Below are positions 30,166-39,404 of a stretch of DNA of 64,000 nt, one piece after another (the first letter of the stretch is position 1; each line of letters begins with the position of its first letter). This DNA comes from Candidatus Jettenia sp. (lineage in GTDB: Bacteria; Planctomycetota; Brocadiia; Brocadiales; Brocadiaceae), in assembly GCA_021650895.1 (NCBI GenBank), contig CP091278.1, positions 1,641,659-1,705,658 on the forward strand. Direction: 5' to 3'. Both the position numbers and the translations under genes were made by a program. Under the pieces are notes generated by a model. The model searched no databases, had not been told where the DNA came from, and was given only the letters and a program-made list of their open reading frames with translations.

Positions 30166-30705
30166 ATGGGCGCATTAAACAAGCCTGAAGAATCATATGC
30201 CATTATCATAGCCGATATGTTGAACGATTTCGTCAATGAGCATGCCCCTCTTGAAGTACCCAAATCAAGAATGATAATTGATCCTATTAAGGAAGAAATA
30301 AAAAAGGCGAGAAAGAAACGGATCCCTATAATTTACTGTTGTGATGCACACAAAAATAATGATCGGGAATTTCAATTATGGCCAAGACATGCCGTGAAAG
30401 GAACGAAGGGCGCACAAGTCATTCAGCAGCTTGAACCTCGGAAAGAAGATTATATGATAGCAAAAACGAGCTATTCTTGTTTCTATAAAACATCGTTGGA
30501 TACATTACTAAGGAAATTGGGGATAACCGGAGTAATAATTACTGGTGTTGTAACAAATATTTGTGTTTTATACACAGCGGCAGAGGCTTATATGAGAGGC
30601 TATAAGATTATGATACCTCAAAATTGTGTTACAGCGCTTACCCAAAGCGAGCATCAATTTGCTTTGCAACAAATGAAGCGTATTTTCCATGCAAAGATAG
30701 TATAA
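30166..30705 (+). CDS. Isochorismatase-like cysteine hydrolase (nicotinamidase type)
   Basis: Cytoplasmic amidohydrolase of 179 residues with the full catalytic triad: Asp17 (IADMLNDF), Lys100 (MIAKTSYSCFY) and Cys133 (TNICVLYTA). The cis-peptide motif GVVTNIC is standard. Length is close to PncA-like nicotinamidases, but the metal triad typical of PncA is only partly evident (DAHKNNDREF), so the substrate is left open. AGGGA stands before the ATG. Last gene of the operon, followed by a terminator hairpin. Confidence 0.9.
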   Translation: MGALNKPEESYAIIIADMLNDFVNEHAPLEVPKSRMIIDPIKEEIKKARKKRIPIIYCCDAHKNNDREFQLWPRHAVKGTKGAQVIQQLEPRKEDYMIAKTSYSCFYKTSLDTLLRKLGITGVIITGVVTNICVLYTAAEAYMRGYKIMIPQNCVTALTQSEHQFALQQMKRIFHAKIV

Positions 30706-30756
30706 TTTTCTCAATAACAAAAAAATATCTACATAAAAATACTAAAATACAAAACG

Positions 30757-30801
30757 AAGAGGGCATGTAAAACGTGTATTTCACATACCCTCTTATTTTT
30801 T
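30757..30801 (+). terminator. Rho-independent terminator, possibly bidirectional
   Basis: AAGAGGG-C-ATGT pairs with ACAT-A-CCCTCTT and is followed by a run of T on the plus strand. It lies about 50 bases after the isochorismatase-like gene and between two converging genes, so it may also end the cytochrome transcript from the other side. Confidence 0.75.
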
Positions 30802-30842
30802 GCCGCTATGGATATTGAATTACCAATATATTTTTCAGCAAA

Positions 30843-31223
30843 TTATTTTGTTGCAAAATTTCTTACAACCATTGCCATCTTTTCAATCATTTCAGGTGAC
30901 ATCTTTCCCTGATAACCGGGGCATTTTCCCTTCCCCTGATTGATATGCTTTACGAGTGCTTCATCAGTCCAGGCAGACTGGAAGCCAGCATCGGTAAAAT
31001 CAGGTACGCCGTATTCATGTCCTTTAGCAGTTCCCTTACCACCGTTTCCGTGGCAGTAATAACAGCTCTCTTGAACTGCAAAGCCCAAACCTGCGAAGAT
31101 CGTATATGGGCTCTTCGTAGTATCACCAGCCTTGTGCTCTGTTAAGGCCCAGGTGGAACTAGCTAAAGATAATCCCAATCCTGCAACGATGGGTACGATA
31201 TACGATAGGCGAAACATTTTCAT
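30843..31223 (-). CDS. Periplasmic class I-type monoheme cytochrome c
   Basis: Secreted small electron carrier, 126 residues. Signal peptide to about residue 26 (hydrophobic core IVPIVAGLGLSLASS, then TWA). Heme is bound at Cys54, Cys57 and His58 (SCYYCHG), and Met108 in GKMSPEMI is the likely distal ligand, as in class I cytochromes. TDEALVKHINQGKGKCPGYQGKMS is the usual C-terminal half. GAGAGGAG precedes the ATG. It sits 45 bases after another cytochrome gene on the same strand, so the two form a unit. Partner enzymes are not in the window. Confidence 0.92.
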   Translation of the reverse strand: MKMFRLSYIVPIVAGLGLSLASSTWALTEHKAGDTTKSPYTIFAGLGFAVQESCYYCHGNGGKGTAKGHEYGVPDFTDAGFQSAWTDEALVKHINQGKGKCPGYQGKMSPEMIEKMAMVVRNFATK

Positions 31224-31268
31224 AATTCAACTCCTCTCATTTATGATTATTAGTAAACACTTAAGATA

Positions 31269-31685
31269 TTACGGAACGAGCTTTAGTTCTGATTTATAAA
31301 TCTTATGGCAATTTCTGCAGGCAATGGTAAGCCTTCTAAACTGTACCTGGATTTCTTCTAAATCCTTATTAGAAGCCGCCTTTTCAATCTCATTTGCATG
31401 ATAGATAGCTTCTTCATTTAAAACTTTGTAATTCTTATCTGGTGAAATACTGTCCATGGAGGTCTTTGAATCTGAAGAGATTGACTTTGCATGTTCAGTG
31501 AATTTTGCAAATTGAGCATCATCTGCCGCTGAAAGTCCTGTCATTGCCCTCATTCCCTGAAAGTTATCCCACATCTTTTTGCATAATTCGCTCTGGGTCT
31601 GCCCATAACTAACCGATGCCATTGCAGTAACGAATAAAGCAACTGTCCCGGCGAAAATACTTTTTTTTAGCCTCATTTTTCCCAT
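31269..31685 (-). CDS. Periplasmic cytochrome c'-like monoheme protein
   Basis: About 138 residues with a signal peptide ending near AMASVSYGQ. The only heme motif, Cys123-x2-Cys126-His127 (ACRNCHKIY), is near the C-terminus and preceded by long amphipathic helices, the layout of the cytochrome c'/c-556 four-helix bundle. Such proteins bind NO or act as small electron carriers; which applies here is not shown. The ATG at 31685 has AAGGA seven bases upstream; a GTG two codons earlier and an ATG three codons later are alternatives. Confidence 0.88.
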   Translation of the reverse strand: MGKMRLKKSIFAGTVALFVTAMASVSYGQTQSELCKKMWDNFQGMRAMTGLSAADDAQFAKFTEHAKSISSDSKTSMDSISPDKNYKVLNEEAIYHANEIEKAASNKDLEEIQVQFRRLTIACRNCHKIYKSELKLVP

Positions 31686-32398
31686 CCTCACTTTCCTTTT
31701 AAAATAACTTATATGCTTAGCACTATTTCTACAATTATTAAACTTTTCTATAACTATTTTTTTGGAACAAGACTATTTAAACTGTAGATAGGGCACCTAT
31801 TCTTCAGTTAGCATCTCTAAAATTTAGTTATAAGCCCCCGTCTTCAGACCTTCCACTTCACCTCCCTTCATACCAAAAATATATGGAATAGCATTGAGCA
31901 GTATAGAACAACTTAGCACTCCGCAAACAATCTAAATAACCAAGCTAATTTGTTATATTCAAGGATCCTCAATAATCAAGTATAATGAAACAGGTACTGC
32001 GACTATTTTGTTTAACCTATCTGCTATGAAATTTCTACAGATTTAGGTATTAAGGTGGAAATAGACTTCTGCGCTACAAGATTATTTGATTATTTTGATA
32101 AACCCTCACTAATCTAGAATCACAAAGAAGCACATAAATGCGAAGAACAAAGTAGTTAGAAGCTAACTCGTAATTGTAATGATTTTTCCTGAATTAGCCC
32201 TACTACAACATCAAAGGATTGCCATGCGGGATTTTTGAAACAATACTTTTGGACTAATTTTAAAAACAAAATTTTTGACAATATATCATTGAACACAAGA
32301 TGAGTCAAGCAAAAATTTTGTTTGCACAACTGCTGAAAGAATTTCAAAAATCCATTTTCCTTTTTAATAAATTTGATCAATAAATCTGATATCTGCTG
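31686..32398. other. Long intergenic region, nothing recognised
   Basis: About 700 AT-rich bases upstream of the cytochrome pair. Only short frames without family features are open, for example one near 32156-32380 on the minus strand. It probably holds the cytochrome promoter, but I cannot point to a clear motif. Confidence 0.45.
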
Positions 32399-32938
32399 TT
32401 ACCAATCTTTTGGAACACTCGGCTCCTTTGGCGCAGGAATCTCTTCCTGTCCGGGTTGTAACTCATTCTTTTTGCCTGGATATAATTGCGGATAAATATG
32501 AATACCTAGATGCTTATGACATAAGGCGCACGTTTGCCTTAACCGCCGGACCTGCCATTGAGAATCCTCCAAAGAACCTTGTTCATCCTTATGCTTTACA
32601 ACTTCAAGCATTTTTTCAGCCTCTGTTAGCATTGTCTTATTAAGGTCCTGATACTTTTTATCATCAGGACGGGGAAACTTACTAATGATTATTTTTGTTT
32701 GCTGTACAATATTAGCACTTGCTTCAGCGATAAGATCCCAATCATTATTCGTATATTTATAATATCCTGATATTTGTTCTACAGCCTTGTAACTTTTATC
32801 TATCTCACCCATAATCTTGGCTAATTCGCTCTTTTCCTTATCGCTTTTAGCAGGTGATTCTTCAGCAAACGCGCAAATCACCATACCACAAGTACCAATA
32901 ACAATTACCAATGCCGCTAAAAAACCTTTTCTAACCAA
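32399..32938 (-). CDS. Periplasmic monoheme cytochrome, c'-like, with Pro/Glu-rich tail
   Basis: The 179-residue product has a signal peptide (FLAALVIVIGTCGMVICAFA, residues 6-25), a helical region, one heme motif Cys137-x2-Cys140-His141 (TCALCHKHL) and a C-terminal tail rich in Pro, Glu and Lys after residue 150. The helical layout with a late heme motif resembles the cytochrome c' fold of the protein at 31269-31685 (both have QVRRL or QFRRL before the heme), so they are likely distant paralogues. The start is TTG with GGAGGT eight bases upstream. It lies downstream of the NapH-like gene on the same strand. Confidence 0.85.
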   Translation of the reverse strand: MVRKGFLAALVIVIGTCGMVICAFAEESPAKSDKEKSELAKIMGEIDKSYKAVEQISGYYKYTNNDWDLIAEASANIVQQTKIIISKFPRPDDKKYQDLNKTMLTEAEKMLEVVKHKDEQGSLEDSQWQVRRLRQTCALCHKHLGIHIYPQLYPGKKNELQPGQEEIPAPKEPSVPKDW

Positions 32939-33239
32939 CGTCCTTTACCTCCGTCAAAGAATAAAATCAATCTCTTATGAAATCAAAGCACTCATAATAG
33001 CTTCAATTCTTATCCCAAATAGCATATGTCGTACCAAAATAAGTAAAAGAACCAACATGTTTCATATCAATAGTTTAACACTACTAGTTTAAAGCGAACT
33101 ATGTAATTTATAAAAAAAATGGCTTAAATTAACCACACAAATAGAGATATATACCAAAATCAATTATGCAAAATAACAAAATGGTCATTATAAAAAAATT
33201 TTAGTATATGTCAAATATTTAATTTAACTGGAAGGTTTG

Positions 33240-34562
33240 TTATTCTGTCTCAAATTGACCCGCTTTGTGAAGATATTTTGGCTGATCAAGTTCTGATATC
33301 CTAAGTATATATTCTGCATCTGAAATCTTGGTATACCAATGTCCAGTAATACGGGCTACATTTGTTAAAGCAACGTAAAACCCGATTAGCATAAGGGCAT
33401 AAAGTCCATAATGAATTTTCTTTCGGTCTCTAACGAGTTTCATATCTAATGCTCCATTTACCGGACAAGCATTAACACAATCATAACACGCTACACACTC
33501 ATGAGTCAGGACATGCCTCTTTTTCTCTACAACAATATGTGACGGACATGCTTTGGTACATTTACCACAGTCAATACACTTTTTCGCATCTCGTGCAACT
33601 CTGAAAGGACTCGCATAAGCAATAATACCTAACAAAGCGCCGTAAGGGCAGAAAAAACGGCACCAAAAGTTTTTGTTAACAAGTGAAATGATCAGAATTG
33701 CCAGTATAACCGATAACGCCATGCCAGACATATTCGTGAAAAATTTCAGCATTTTAACATCCGCTACACGAATAAAAGGCACACGCGTGTACATCATTTC
33801 CAATTGCGCAATAGGCATTTTGATAATAATGACCTGGATAAAAAAGGCAAGAATTGCGTATTTCCATGCCCGTGCAATTATGTCATTAACTTTATCTGAC
33901 CAGAATCTTCTGGGTACGGCAAATGGCAATACTATCGCCAAAACATAGGCAGGAATGAGATGCCTGAAAATAGGCAATTTGAAAGATTCCATGGTCAATA
34001 CTTCTAAAATCAGCAAGGCAATAATGGGTACGAAAATAAGGCTTAAACCCGCTGTGAATCTTGTGGGCACATTCCGCACTATATGAGAAACTCGTTGCGG
34101 AAGTTTTTTTAAAAACCAATCCCCCAATCGCCATTCCCATTCAGAAATAGTGCCGATAGGGCAAATCCAACCGCAAAAGCCTCTCCGGAAAAACAGGGCT
34201 GTTAAAAGTAGTGTCCCAAAAATAACAAATCCTGCTGGATGAATAGAACTAATCCTCCCTGTACCAAAAAAGTATTTTGTGCTCATAAGCGCACTAATTG
34301 GCAAAAAGGACTCTACCCCTGGCGGCCTCGGCATGTAGAATCCCTTTCCACCTGACTCACAATAGCTAACGAAGGTATAAAACTGCCAACCAATAATACA
34401 TACTACAATAAGAAATGCTAGTTGTGTATACCATCGAACTCTTTGAGAATTCAACTTTTTCTTTTTATTTTTAACAGTCTTTTTGGTATTTGATTTTTTA
34501 ATTTCCATAGAGAGGTCCTGAACTAGCACAGACGTAGAATATTGTTGTTTCACTTCTTCCAA
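33240..34562 (-). CDS. NapH/MauN-like membrane protein with 4Fe-4S ferredoxin domain
   Basis: Quinol-linked or periplasm-facing electron-transfer protein. After a lysine-rich cytoplasmic start come several transmembrane segments. Two CxxxCP motifs, CGWICPIG and CRFFCPYG, are the NapH/NosR/CcoG signature. A bacterial two-[4Fe-4S] ferredoxin domain follows (CIDCGKCTKACP and CVACYDCVNACP), then a last membrane segment. The start is taken as the TTG with GGAGG seven bases upstream; an ATG at 34508 with AGGA is an alternative. It is read together with the downstream cytochrome gene, suggesting electron flow between the quinone pool and periplasmic cytochromes. The exact pathway is not shown. Confidence 0.88.
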   Translation of the reverse strand: MEEVKQQYSTSVLVQDLSMEIKKSNTKKTVKNKKKKLNSQRVRWYTQLAFLIVVCIIGWQFYTFVSYCESGGKGFYMPRPPGVESFLPISALMSTKYFFGTGRISSIHPAGFVIFGTLLLTALFFRRGFCGWICPIGTISEWEWRLGDWFLKKLPQRVSHIVRNVPTRFTAGLSLIFVPIIALLILEVLTMESFKLPIFRHLIPAYVLAIVLPFAVPRRFWSDKVNDIIARAWKYAILAFFIQVIIIKMPIAQLEMMYTRVPFIRVADVKMLKFFTNMSGMALSVILAILIISLVNKNFWCRFFCPYGALLGIIAYASPFRVARDAKKCIDCGKCTKACPSHIVVEKKRHVLTHECVACYDCVNACPVNGALDMKLVRDRKKIHYGLYALMLIGFYVALTNVARITGHWYTKISDAEYILRISELDQPKYLHKAGQFETE

Positions 34563-34713
34563 GTAACATCCTCCATATTTTTGTTTAAGCATCACTAAAG
34601 TGCTTGATTCACAGCAATCGAAAGTTTAGAATACTAGGTAGTAGTTAATTATGTAAAATATTATATTAATCAAAATTAACCTATGTATGCAAGCAATTTT
34701 GGCGCAGAATGGT

Positions 34714-35613
34714 ATGGAATTAAATAAAAAAAATTTCAAGTCAGGTTATGTGGCTATTGTAGGCAAACCCAATGTAGGCAAATCAACTCTTATTAACGAC
34801 CTTTTGGGATGTAAATTATCTATCGTCACTCCGAAACCACAAACAACAAGAAAAAAGATCATGGGTGTATTAACCAAGGAAGATTATCAGATTATCTTTT
34901 ATGATACACCAGGTATTATTGAACCAAGATATGAGTTACAAACATATATGGTAAAAACAGCTTACAGTGCAATAGAAGATGTGGATGTAATTTTGTTGAT
35001 GGTAGAACCATGTAAACCATCTACCGATAAAGACAGAGAAGTTCTCAAAAAATTATCTCAGGTAAATGTACCTGTTATTTTAGTTATTAATAAAGTAGAT
35101 CTGGTAGAAAAAGATAGTCTTATACCCATTATCTCGGCATATGATGCCCAATTAAAATTTGCAGAAATCGTACCTATCTCGGCCCTAAAAGGAGTCAATA
35201 TAGATCTCATGCTCTCCCTTATTGTAAAATATCTGCCCGAAGGAGAGCCTTTCTATCCAGAGGACTACATGACTGACTACAACGAAAGATTTCTTGCTTC
35301 TGAAATCGTCAGGGAAAAAATCTTCGAATTTTACGGTGAAGAAATCCCATACTCTACAACTGTGGAAATTGAAGAATTTAAGGAACGGGAAATAGGCAAG
35401 GACTTTATCAGAGCTATTATTTATGTGGAACGTAACTCTCAAAAGGGAATTATCATCGGGGAAAACGGTAAGGCTATTAAGCATGTTGGCGTTATTGCCA
35501 GAGAAGAGATAGAGAAGCAAATAGGCAGGAAAGTATATCTTGAGCTCCAAGTCAAAGTTATGGAAAAATGGCGGAAAGATAAAAGCAAGCTTCAGAAGTT
35601 AGGATACAAATAA
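34714..35613 (+). CDS. era: GTPase Era
   Basis: Ribosome-assembly GTPase that binds the 3' end of 16S rRNA. G1 is GKPNVGKST, G2 lies in PQTTRKKIMG, G3 is DTPG, G4 is NKVD and G5 is SALKG. The C-terminal KH domain has IIIGENGKAIKHVG, the GxxG RNA-binding loop of Era. 299 residues, normal. The ATG at 34714 gives the family start; the frame is open for nine more codons upstream without support. Divergent from the NapH-like gene. Confidence 0.96.
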   Translation: MELNKKNFKSGYVAIVGKPNVGKSTLINDLLGCKLSIVTPKPQTTRKKIMGVLTKEDYQIIFYDTPGIIEPRYELQTYMVKTAYSAIEDVDVILLMVEPCKPSTDKDREVLKKLSQVNVPVILVINKVDLVEKDSLIPIISAYDAQLKFAEIVPISALKGVNIDLMLSLIVKYLPEGEPFYPEDYMTDYNERFLASEIVREKIFEFYGEEIPYSTTVEIEEFKEREIGKDFIRAIIYVERNSQKGIIIGENGKAIKHVGVIAREEIEKQIGRKVYLELQVKVMEKWRKDKSKLQKLGYK

Positions 35614-35772
35614 CAAGGTTAAACAAAGACTCCCGTTTTTAGGTAAAACTTACCGGATAAAATTCAGGTATAAAAGGATTTTAAAGTTTCCGTATCCTAC
35701 CAAAATCTTTACTCATGGTCATTCAATAACTCATGTAACTCATGCGTTACTATAAGTCATACACAAGTATTT

Positions 35773-37343
35773 ATGCTTAACCTCAATAAATATCCTTCAA
35801 ATTGTTTTTCACATACCTACCGACTACTTATCAGCTCCTTATACGATAACATACATGTAGATTTAAATGGCTATTCACCTCTGTTTATTCTTGAAGGTAC
35901 GGAAAAACTCATCAAGGAAGAATTGGTTCGATGTATCTGGTTTGGACAGCATATTAAAAAAGATAAACTCTATACCGATGATGGCTTACGCCTGGAAGTT
36001 CTATCACCAGGGTGGTGGAATTCTGAGGGAGGACCCGATTTCAAACATGCAGAAATTCTTCTCGAGGGTAAGGGACTTGTAAAGGGTAATATTGAGATTC
36101 ATGTGTTTGCATCTGATTGGACGGGACATCAACATAATAAACAAGAAACATATAATAGTATATGTTTACATGTCGCTATGTGGAATGATAATGAAGGGAA
36201 ATATATTAAAAATTCTTTGGGACAAACAATTCCACAATTGACTCTGTCCCAATACCTAGACGCAGAGCTCAATGATATAATCGATATAATTGATATCGAA
36301 TCCTATGTAAAAGGTGGAAAAGTAAATCCCGGACATTGCCATAGAGAAATAGAAAAGCAGAAGATAGATGAACAATGGATTGGTCGTTTCCTTGATCATG
36401 CCGGGGATGAACGTATTCTTCAAAAGGCAAAAAGATATGAGGCATGGTTAGAGAAAAAACCATTTGAGCAAACAATCTATGAAGCAATTATGGAATCGCT
36501 GGGATATAAGGAAAATAAAGAACCGTTCCTCATGTTAGCTACTCTCATATCTCTGGAAGATTTCCGTTCCTTAATTCCCGATGATCTCCCTATCCAAACG
36601 AAGAAGCTACATACCCAATCTTTATTGCTAGGTATGGCAGGTCTGCTACCCCACCAGAGGAATGTAGAGAGATCATATAATGAAGAAACAACAAAATACA
36701 TAAACGATATCGAAGGTACATGGAATGCAATTCAAGCAAAAATCGATAAAGTTTCTATGATAAAAAAAGATTGGACTTATGCAAAGATAAGACCTGCAAA
36801 CTTTCCAGAAAGAAGAATCGCGGCTATTGCCAATATCCTCTCTGAATGCGCACCAAATGGTATCTTCCAGCGCATCTTATGGATATTTCAAACAAAAGAG
36901 GATTCCACAGAAAAACATATCAATACATTAATCAATAATATTCAGTCCCTTTTTCTCGATATTCATGACCCTTATTGGTCGTACCATTATACCCTAGGCG
37001 GAATAAGGCTTAAGAATCCACAAAAATTACTTGGGAAAGAAAGAACTCGAACATCTTCATTAATGTCATTATTCCAATCCTGCTTATCTATGCCAGGAAG
37101 CATAACGATGTCAGGCTAGAGAAAGTATTACATCTTTTGTACAGAAATTATCCACCACTTCCCATAACAAGCGTAATACGGTTCATGGAAAACCGTATCT
37201 TGGGACAGTCAAAGGTATCAAAGAAAATTATAAACTCTATCAGACGACAGCAAGGGTTATATCAGATCTTTAAGGATTTCTGCGAGAATGACAATATTAG
37301 CTGTAACAAATGCGTTTTGTACCTGTCCATGGTTGAAAGCTAA
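35773..37343 (+). CDS. DUF2851 family protein, frame broken near the C-terminus
   Basis: Protein of unknown function typical of Bacteroidetes and related phyla. The first frame (35773-37119, 448 residues) carries the family landmarks LEVLSPGWWNSEGGPDFKHAEI, GNIEIHVFASDWTGHQH and CLHVAMWND. After about residue 425 the reading becomes non-homologous and stops at MSG. The expected end is in another frame: NVIIPILLIYARK through RQQGLYQIFKDFC to CNKCVLYL, finishing at 37343. One added base near 37040-37050 joins them. A cysteine cluster at the end (C-x4-C-x2-C) is usual. No enzymatic role is established. Confidence 0.87.
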
Positions 37344-37361
37344 ATTCACTATTTTTATTTG

Positions 37362-37572
37362 GGACGCAGATAAACGCAGATTATCAGGATATCAAAAACA
37401 ATAACGATGGTTCAATCTGCAAGATTGAACCTGCCGTCCTTACCATAGCTTTGTTTTGAGATATCTTAGTACGATCTCGCATGATAAATGCATATCGTGA
37501 CATGGTACTAGATGAGAAGGTTTTGCTAATCTTAGGGAATAAGTCTGTGTATATCTGTGTAAATCCGCGTCC
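37362..37572. repeat. 211-base MITE-like element with 20-base inverted ends
   Basis: Ends GGACGCAGATAAACGCAGAT and ATCTGTGTAAATCCGCGTCC are inverted repeats matching at 17 of 20 positions. Inside, 37409-37431 is a 23-base palindrome with arms GGTTCAATCT and AGATTGAACC. The same kind of palindrome appears twice in the element at 45883-46316. No transposase gene is inside. It fills the gap between the DUF2851 and DUF374 genes. Confidence 0.55.
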
Positions 37573-37583
37573 TAACTTATAAA

Positions 37584-38225
37584 ATGAAAAAGTTAAAATT
37601 TTTAATTATAGGAATTTTTGGTTCCTGGCTTATAAGATTATTGGCCTTTACTATTCGTATCAGTGACAATCCCAAAGGATTTAACAAAAAAACCAAAAAT
37701 CTTCATGCCATCTATGCCTTCTGGCATTGCATGTTGCTTATCCCTGCTTATATAGGCAAGGGCAGTAATATCCAGGTGCTCATTAGCCAACACTCCGATG
37801 GCGAATATATTGCGCAGGTAATTCAGAGGCTCGGCTTTGGTGTTATACGAGGCTCGACAACAAGGGGTGGTATGAGGGCCGTAAAGGCCCTGGTAGATAA
37901 GGCTAAAGCAGGATATCCCTTAGCAATAACACCTGATGGACCTCGCGGACCCCGCTTCATTGTCCAGTCAGGAAGTATTTATCTCAGCAAAAAAACGCAA
38001 TTACCTATTATCCCAACTGTTGTGGGATTATCCAGCTATTGGGAACTTCCCAGTTGGGACAAATTTCGTATTCCCAAACCATTCTCCCGTGCATTAATGA
38101 TATACGGTGATCCTATCTATATTCCTCCTAATCTCAGCGAAGAAGAAATGGAACATTACCGACTTTTATTAGAAAAAACCATGAAGGAAATGGCAGAAAA
38201 GGCGGATAATTTTGTGATAAGATAA
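37584..38225 (+). CDS. Lysophospholipid acyltransferase-like protein (DUF374)
   Basis: Likely inner-membrane acyltransferase of lipid A or phospholipid metabolism, 213 residues. An N-terminal hydrophobic segment (LIIGIFGSWLIRLLAF) anchors it. The catalytic His block is AFWHCMLLIPAY with SQHSDGEYIA, followed by RGSTTRGG and TPDGPRGPR, which define DUF374. No Shine-Dalgarno sequence is obvious. Together with the polysaccharide locus this fits a lipopolysaccharide-bearing outer membrane. Confidence 0.9.
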   Translation: MKKLKFLIIGIFGSWLIRLLAFTIRISDNPKGFNKKTKNLHAIYAFWHCMLLIPAYIGKGSNIQVLISQHSDGEYIAQVIQRLGFGVIRGSTTRGGMRAVKALVDKAKAGYPLAITPDGPRGPRFIVQSGSIYLSKKTQLPIIPTVVGLSSYWELPSWDKFRIPKPFSRALMIYGDPIYIPPNLSEEEMEHYRLLLEKTMKEMAEKADNFVIR

Positions 38226-38439
38226 CAGGTAACTTGGCATTATTTATTTTTAAATATTTAAAATTAAATGGAAATGATATAATTAATATTCATAAAAAGA
38301 GGATTTTGGGTGCTTTTTTATAAATAGTTATTTTTGTGTTTGTTATGAATACAATTGCCTGTTTTATAATATCTTACCATATTTTTATCTTCCTGCTGAT
38401 TCCATTACACTTCTCTCATTTTCTCATGAGTTGGTGACA

Positions 38440-38572
38440 ATGCGGTGGCCGGGTATTGCCTTTACTGAAGGCACAACAGGACGAAGGGCGCGGATTGCAG
38501 GCACAGGCATTGAGGTCTGGGAAGGTTATTGCAACATACAAAGGTGTTGATGAAGACCTTAATCGCTTGTAA
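38440..38572 (+). pseudogene. DUF433-type antitoxin remnant
   Basis: Starts MRWPGIAFTEGTTGRRARIAG and continues GIEVWE; one extra base then shifts the frame, after which VIATYKGVDEDLNRL reads in phase and ends at a TAA. This is recognisable as the DUF433 family with an N-terminal GRRA segment, usually an antitoxin next to a PIN-like toxin. Beyond 38572 the plus-strand reading KAYHWL still looks DUF433-like, but that stretch is also the antisense of the vapC end, so the true limit is unclear. No toxin partner follows. Confidence 0.65.
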
Positions 38573-38972
38573 AAGGCTTATCACTGGCTACAAAGTAATC
38601 TATTGCAACAACTTGATGTGAGACAATTGCAATTGCAAGTTAAATAGCATCCAAAGTCCTTAAGTTTATTTGGTAGGCACGGCTGTCAAGAAGTTGTATC
38701 GCAAAACTCTTTATCATAGTATCCACTTCAACCACATTGAATATCTGCAAGTCCTTATCAAAGGCTTCAAAAACCTTTTTCACCATCTCTAATGTAATCT
38801 CTTTTGTTCTAACTCGCTTCAGAAATGTTGAATAAAACTCTATTTTTGAGAGATCTGCAATGGTAATAATTAAATCATGGGCATGCTGATTCAATTGATT
38901 TGTGAGATTCTCAGTACCTGCTTCATGGTGATAAAGCTTCACCAATGCACTGGTATCTATGAACAGGTTCAT
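38559..38972 (-). pseudogene. vapC: VapC-type PIN-domain toxin, interrupted by an in-frame stop
   Basis: PIN-domain ribonuclease of a type II toxin-antitoxin pair. The first 110 codons read normally: FIDTSALVKLY gives the first catalytic Asp, SKIEFYS the Glu, and NLRTLDAI the third acidic site. There TAA (38640-38642) replaces what should be a Gln codon. Reading on in the same frame gives LAIAIVSHQ and YFVASDKPF, exactly the expected VapC C-terminus with its last Asp, up to a stop at 38559. A single C-to-T change therefore explains the truncation. Lost residues include the final active-site Asp, so the toxin is probably dead. Confidence 0.8.
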
Positions 38973-39175
38973 TTTTGATTTCTTTCAGTTTCAATTTCTT
39001 CAGAAAGGTTGTCCTTAATAGATTCGGTTAATTTCCTGATGTCAGGAAACGACATCTTCGTTAATGTGACTTTTGGAATAACAAATATCTTCATCTCAGT
39101 TTCATCAGAAAAGGGCACATTATCTACCTCCAGATGCCCTTTCTTTACGCGAGTTTCTACAACAAATTGACGCAT
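38969..39175 (-). CDS. vapB: VapB-type antitoxin
   Basis: Small acidic 68-residue protein whose stop overlaps the vapC start by four bases (ATGA), the usual antitoxin-first arrangement. The N-terminal beta-rich part (VVETRVKKGHLEVDNVPF) and an acidic helical tail (IRKLTESIKDNLSEEIETE) fit a DNA-binding plus toxin-neutralising layout. The exact DNA-binding family is not clear. A palindrome upstream at 39244-39261 may be its operator. Confidence 0.75.
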   Translation of the reverse strand: MRQFVVETRVKKGHLEVDNVPFSDETEMKIFVIPKVTLTKMSFPDIRKLTESIKDNLSEEIETERNQK

Positions 39176-39243
39176 GACAATTACTCCTATTTTACTTTGT
39201 TTACCAAGTACTAAAAGAAAATCCGAGGGGTTACATAATATTA

Positions 39244-39261
39244 ATACTGATTATTCAGTAT
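39244..39261. promoter_or_regulatory. Candidate operator palindrome upstream of vapBC
   Basis: ATACTGA-TTAT-TCAGTAT is a perfect 7-base inverted repeat about 70 bases upstream of the vapB start. VapBC complexes usually bind such palindromes to repress their own promoter. Function is inferred from position only. Confidence 0.4.
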
Positions 39262-39404
39262 AATAACTCAAGCTCGTTTTTCACCTTAAATGTTTTGAAA
39301 AAGAAAATCCCATAGTAATATCTTATCCATATCCATGGAATATCTCAACTCATATTACCAAAGAGAAAGGCAATTAATATATAAGGTACTAGTCCTGCTT
39401 CTAT

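Noticed and set aside
32156-32380. 74-codon frame downstream of the cytochrome gene
   Set aside because: No family match, AT-rich biased composition and no Shine-Dalgarno sequence.
38575-38647. Continuation of the first DUF433 remnant on the plus strand (KAYHWLQ)
   Set aside because: The same bases read on the minus strand as the C-terminus of vapC with correct spacing of all motifs, which is the stronger reading.
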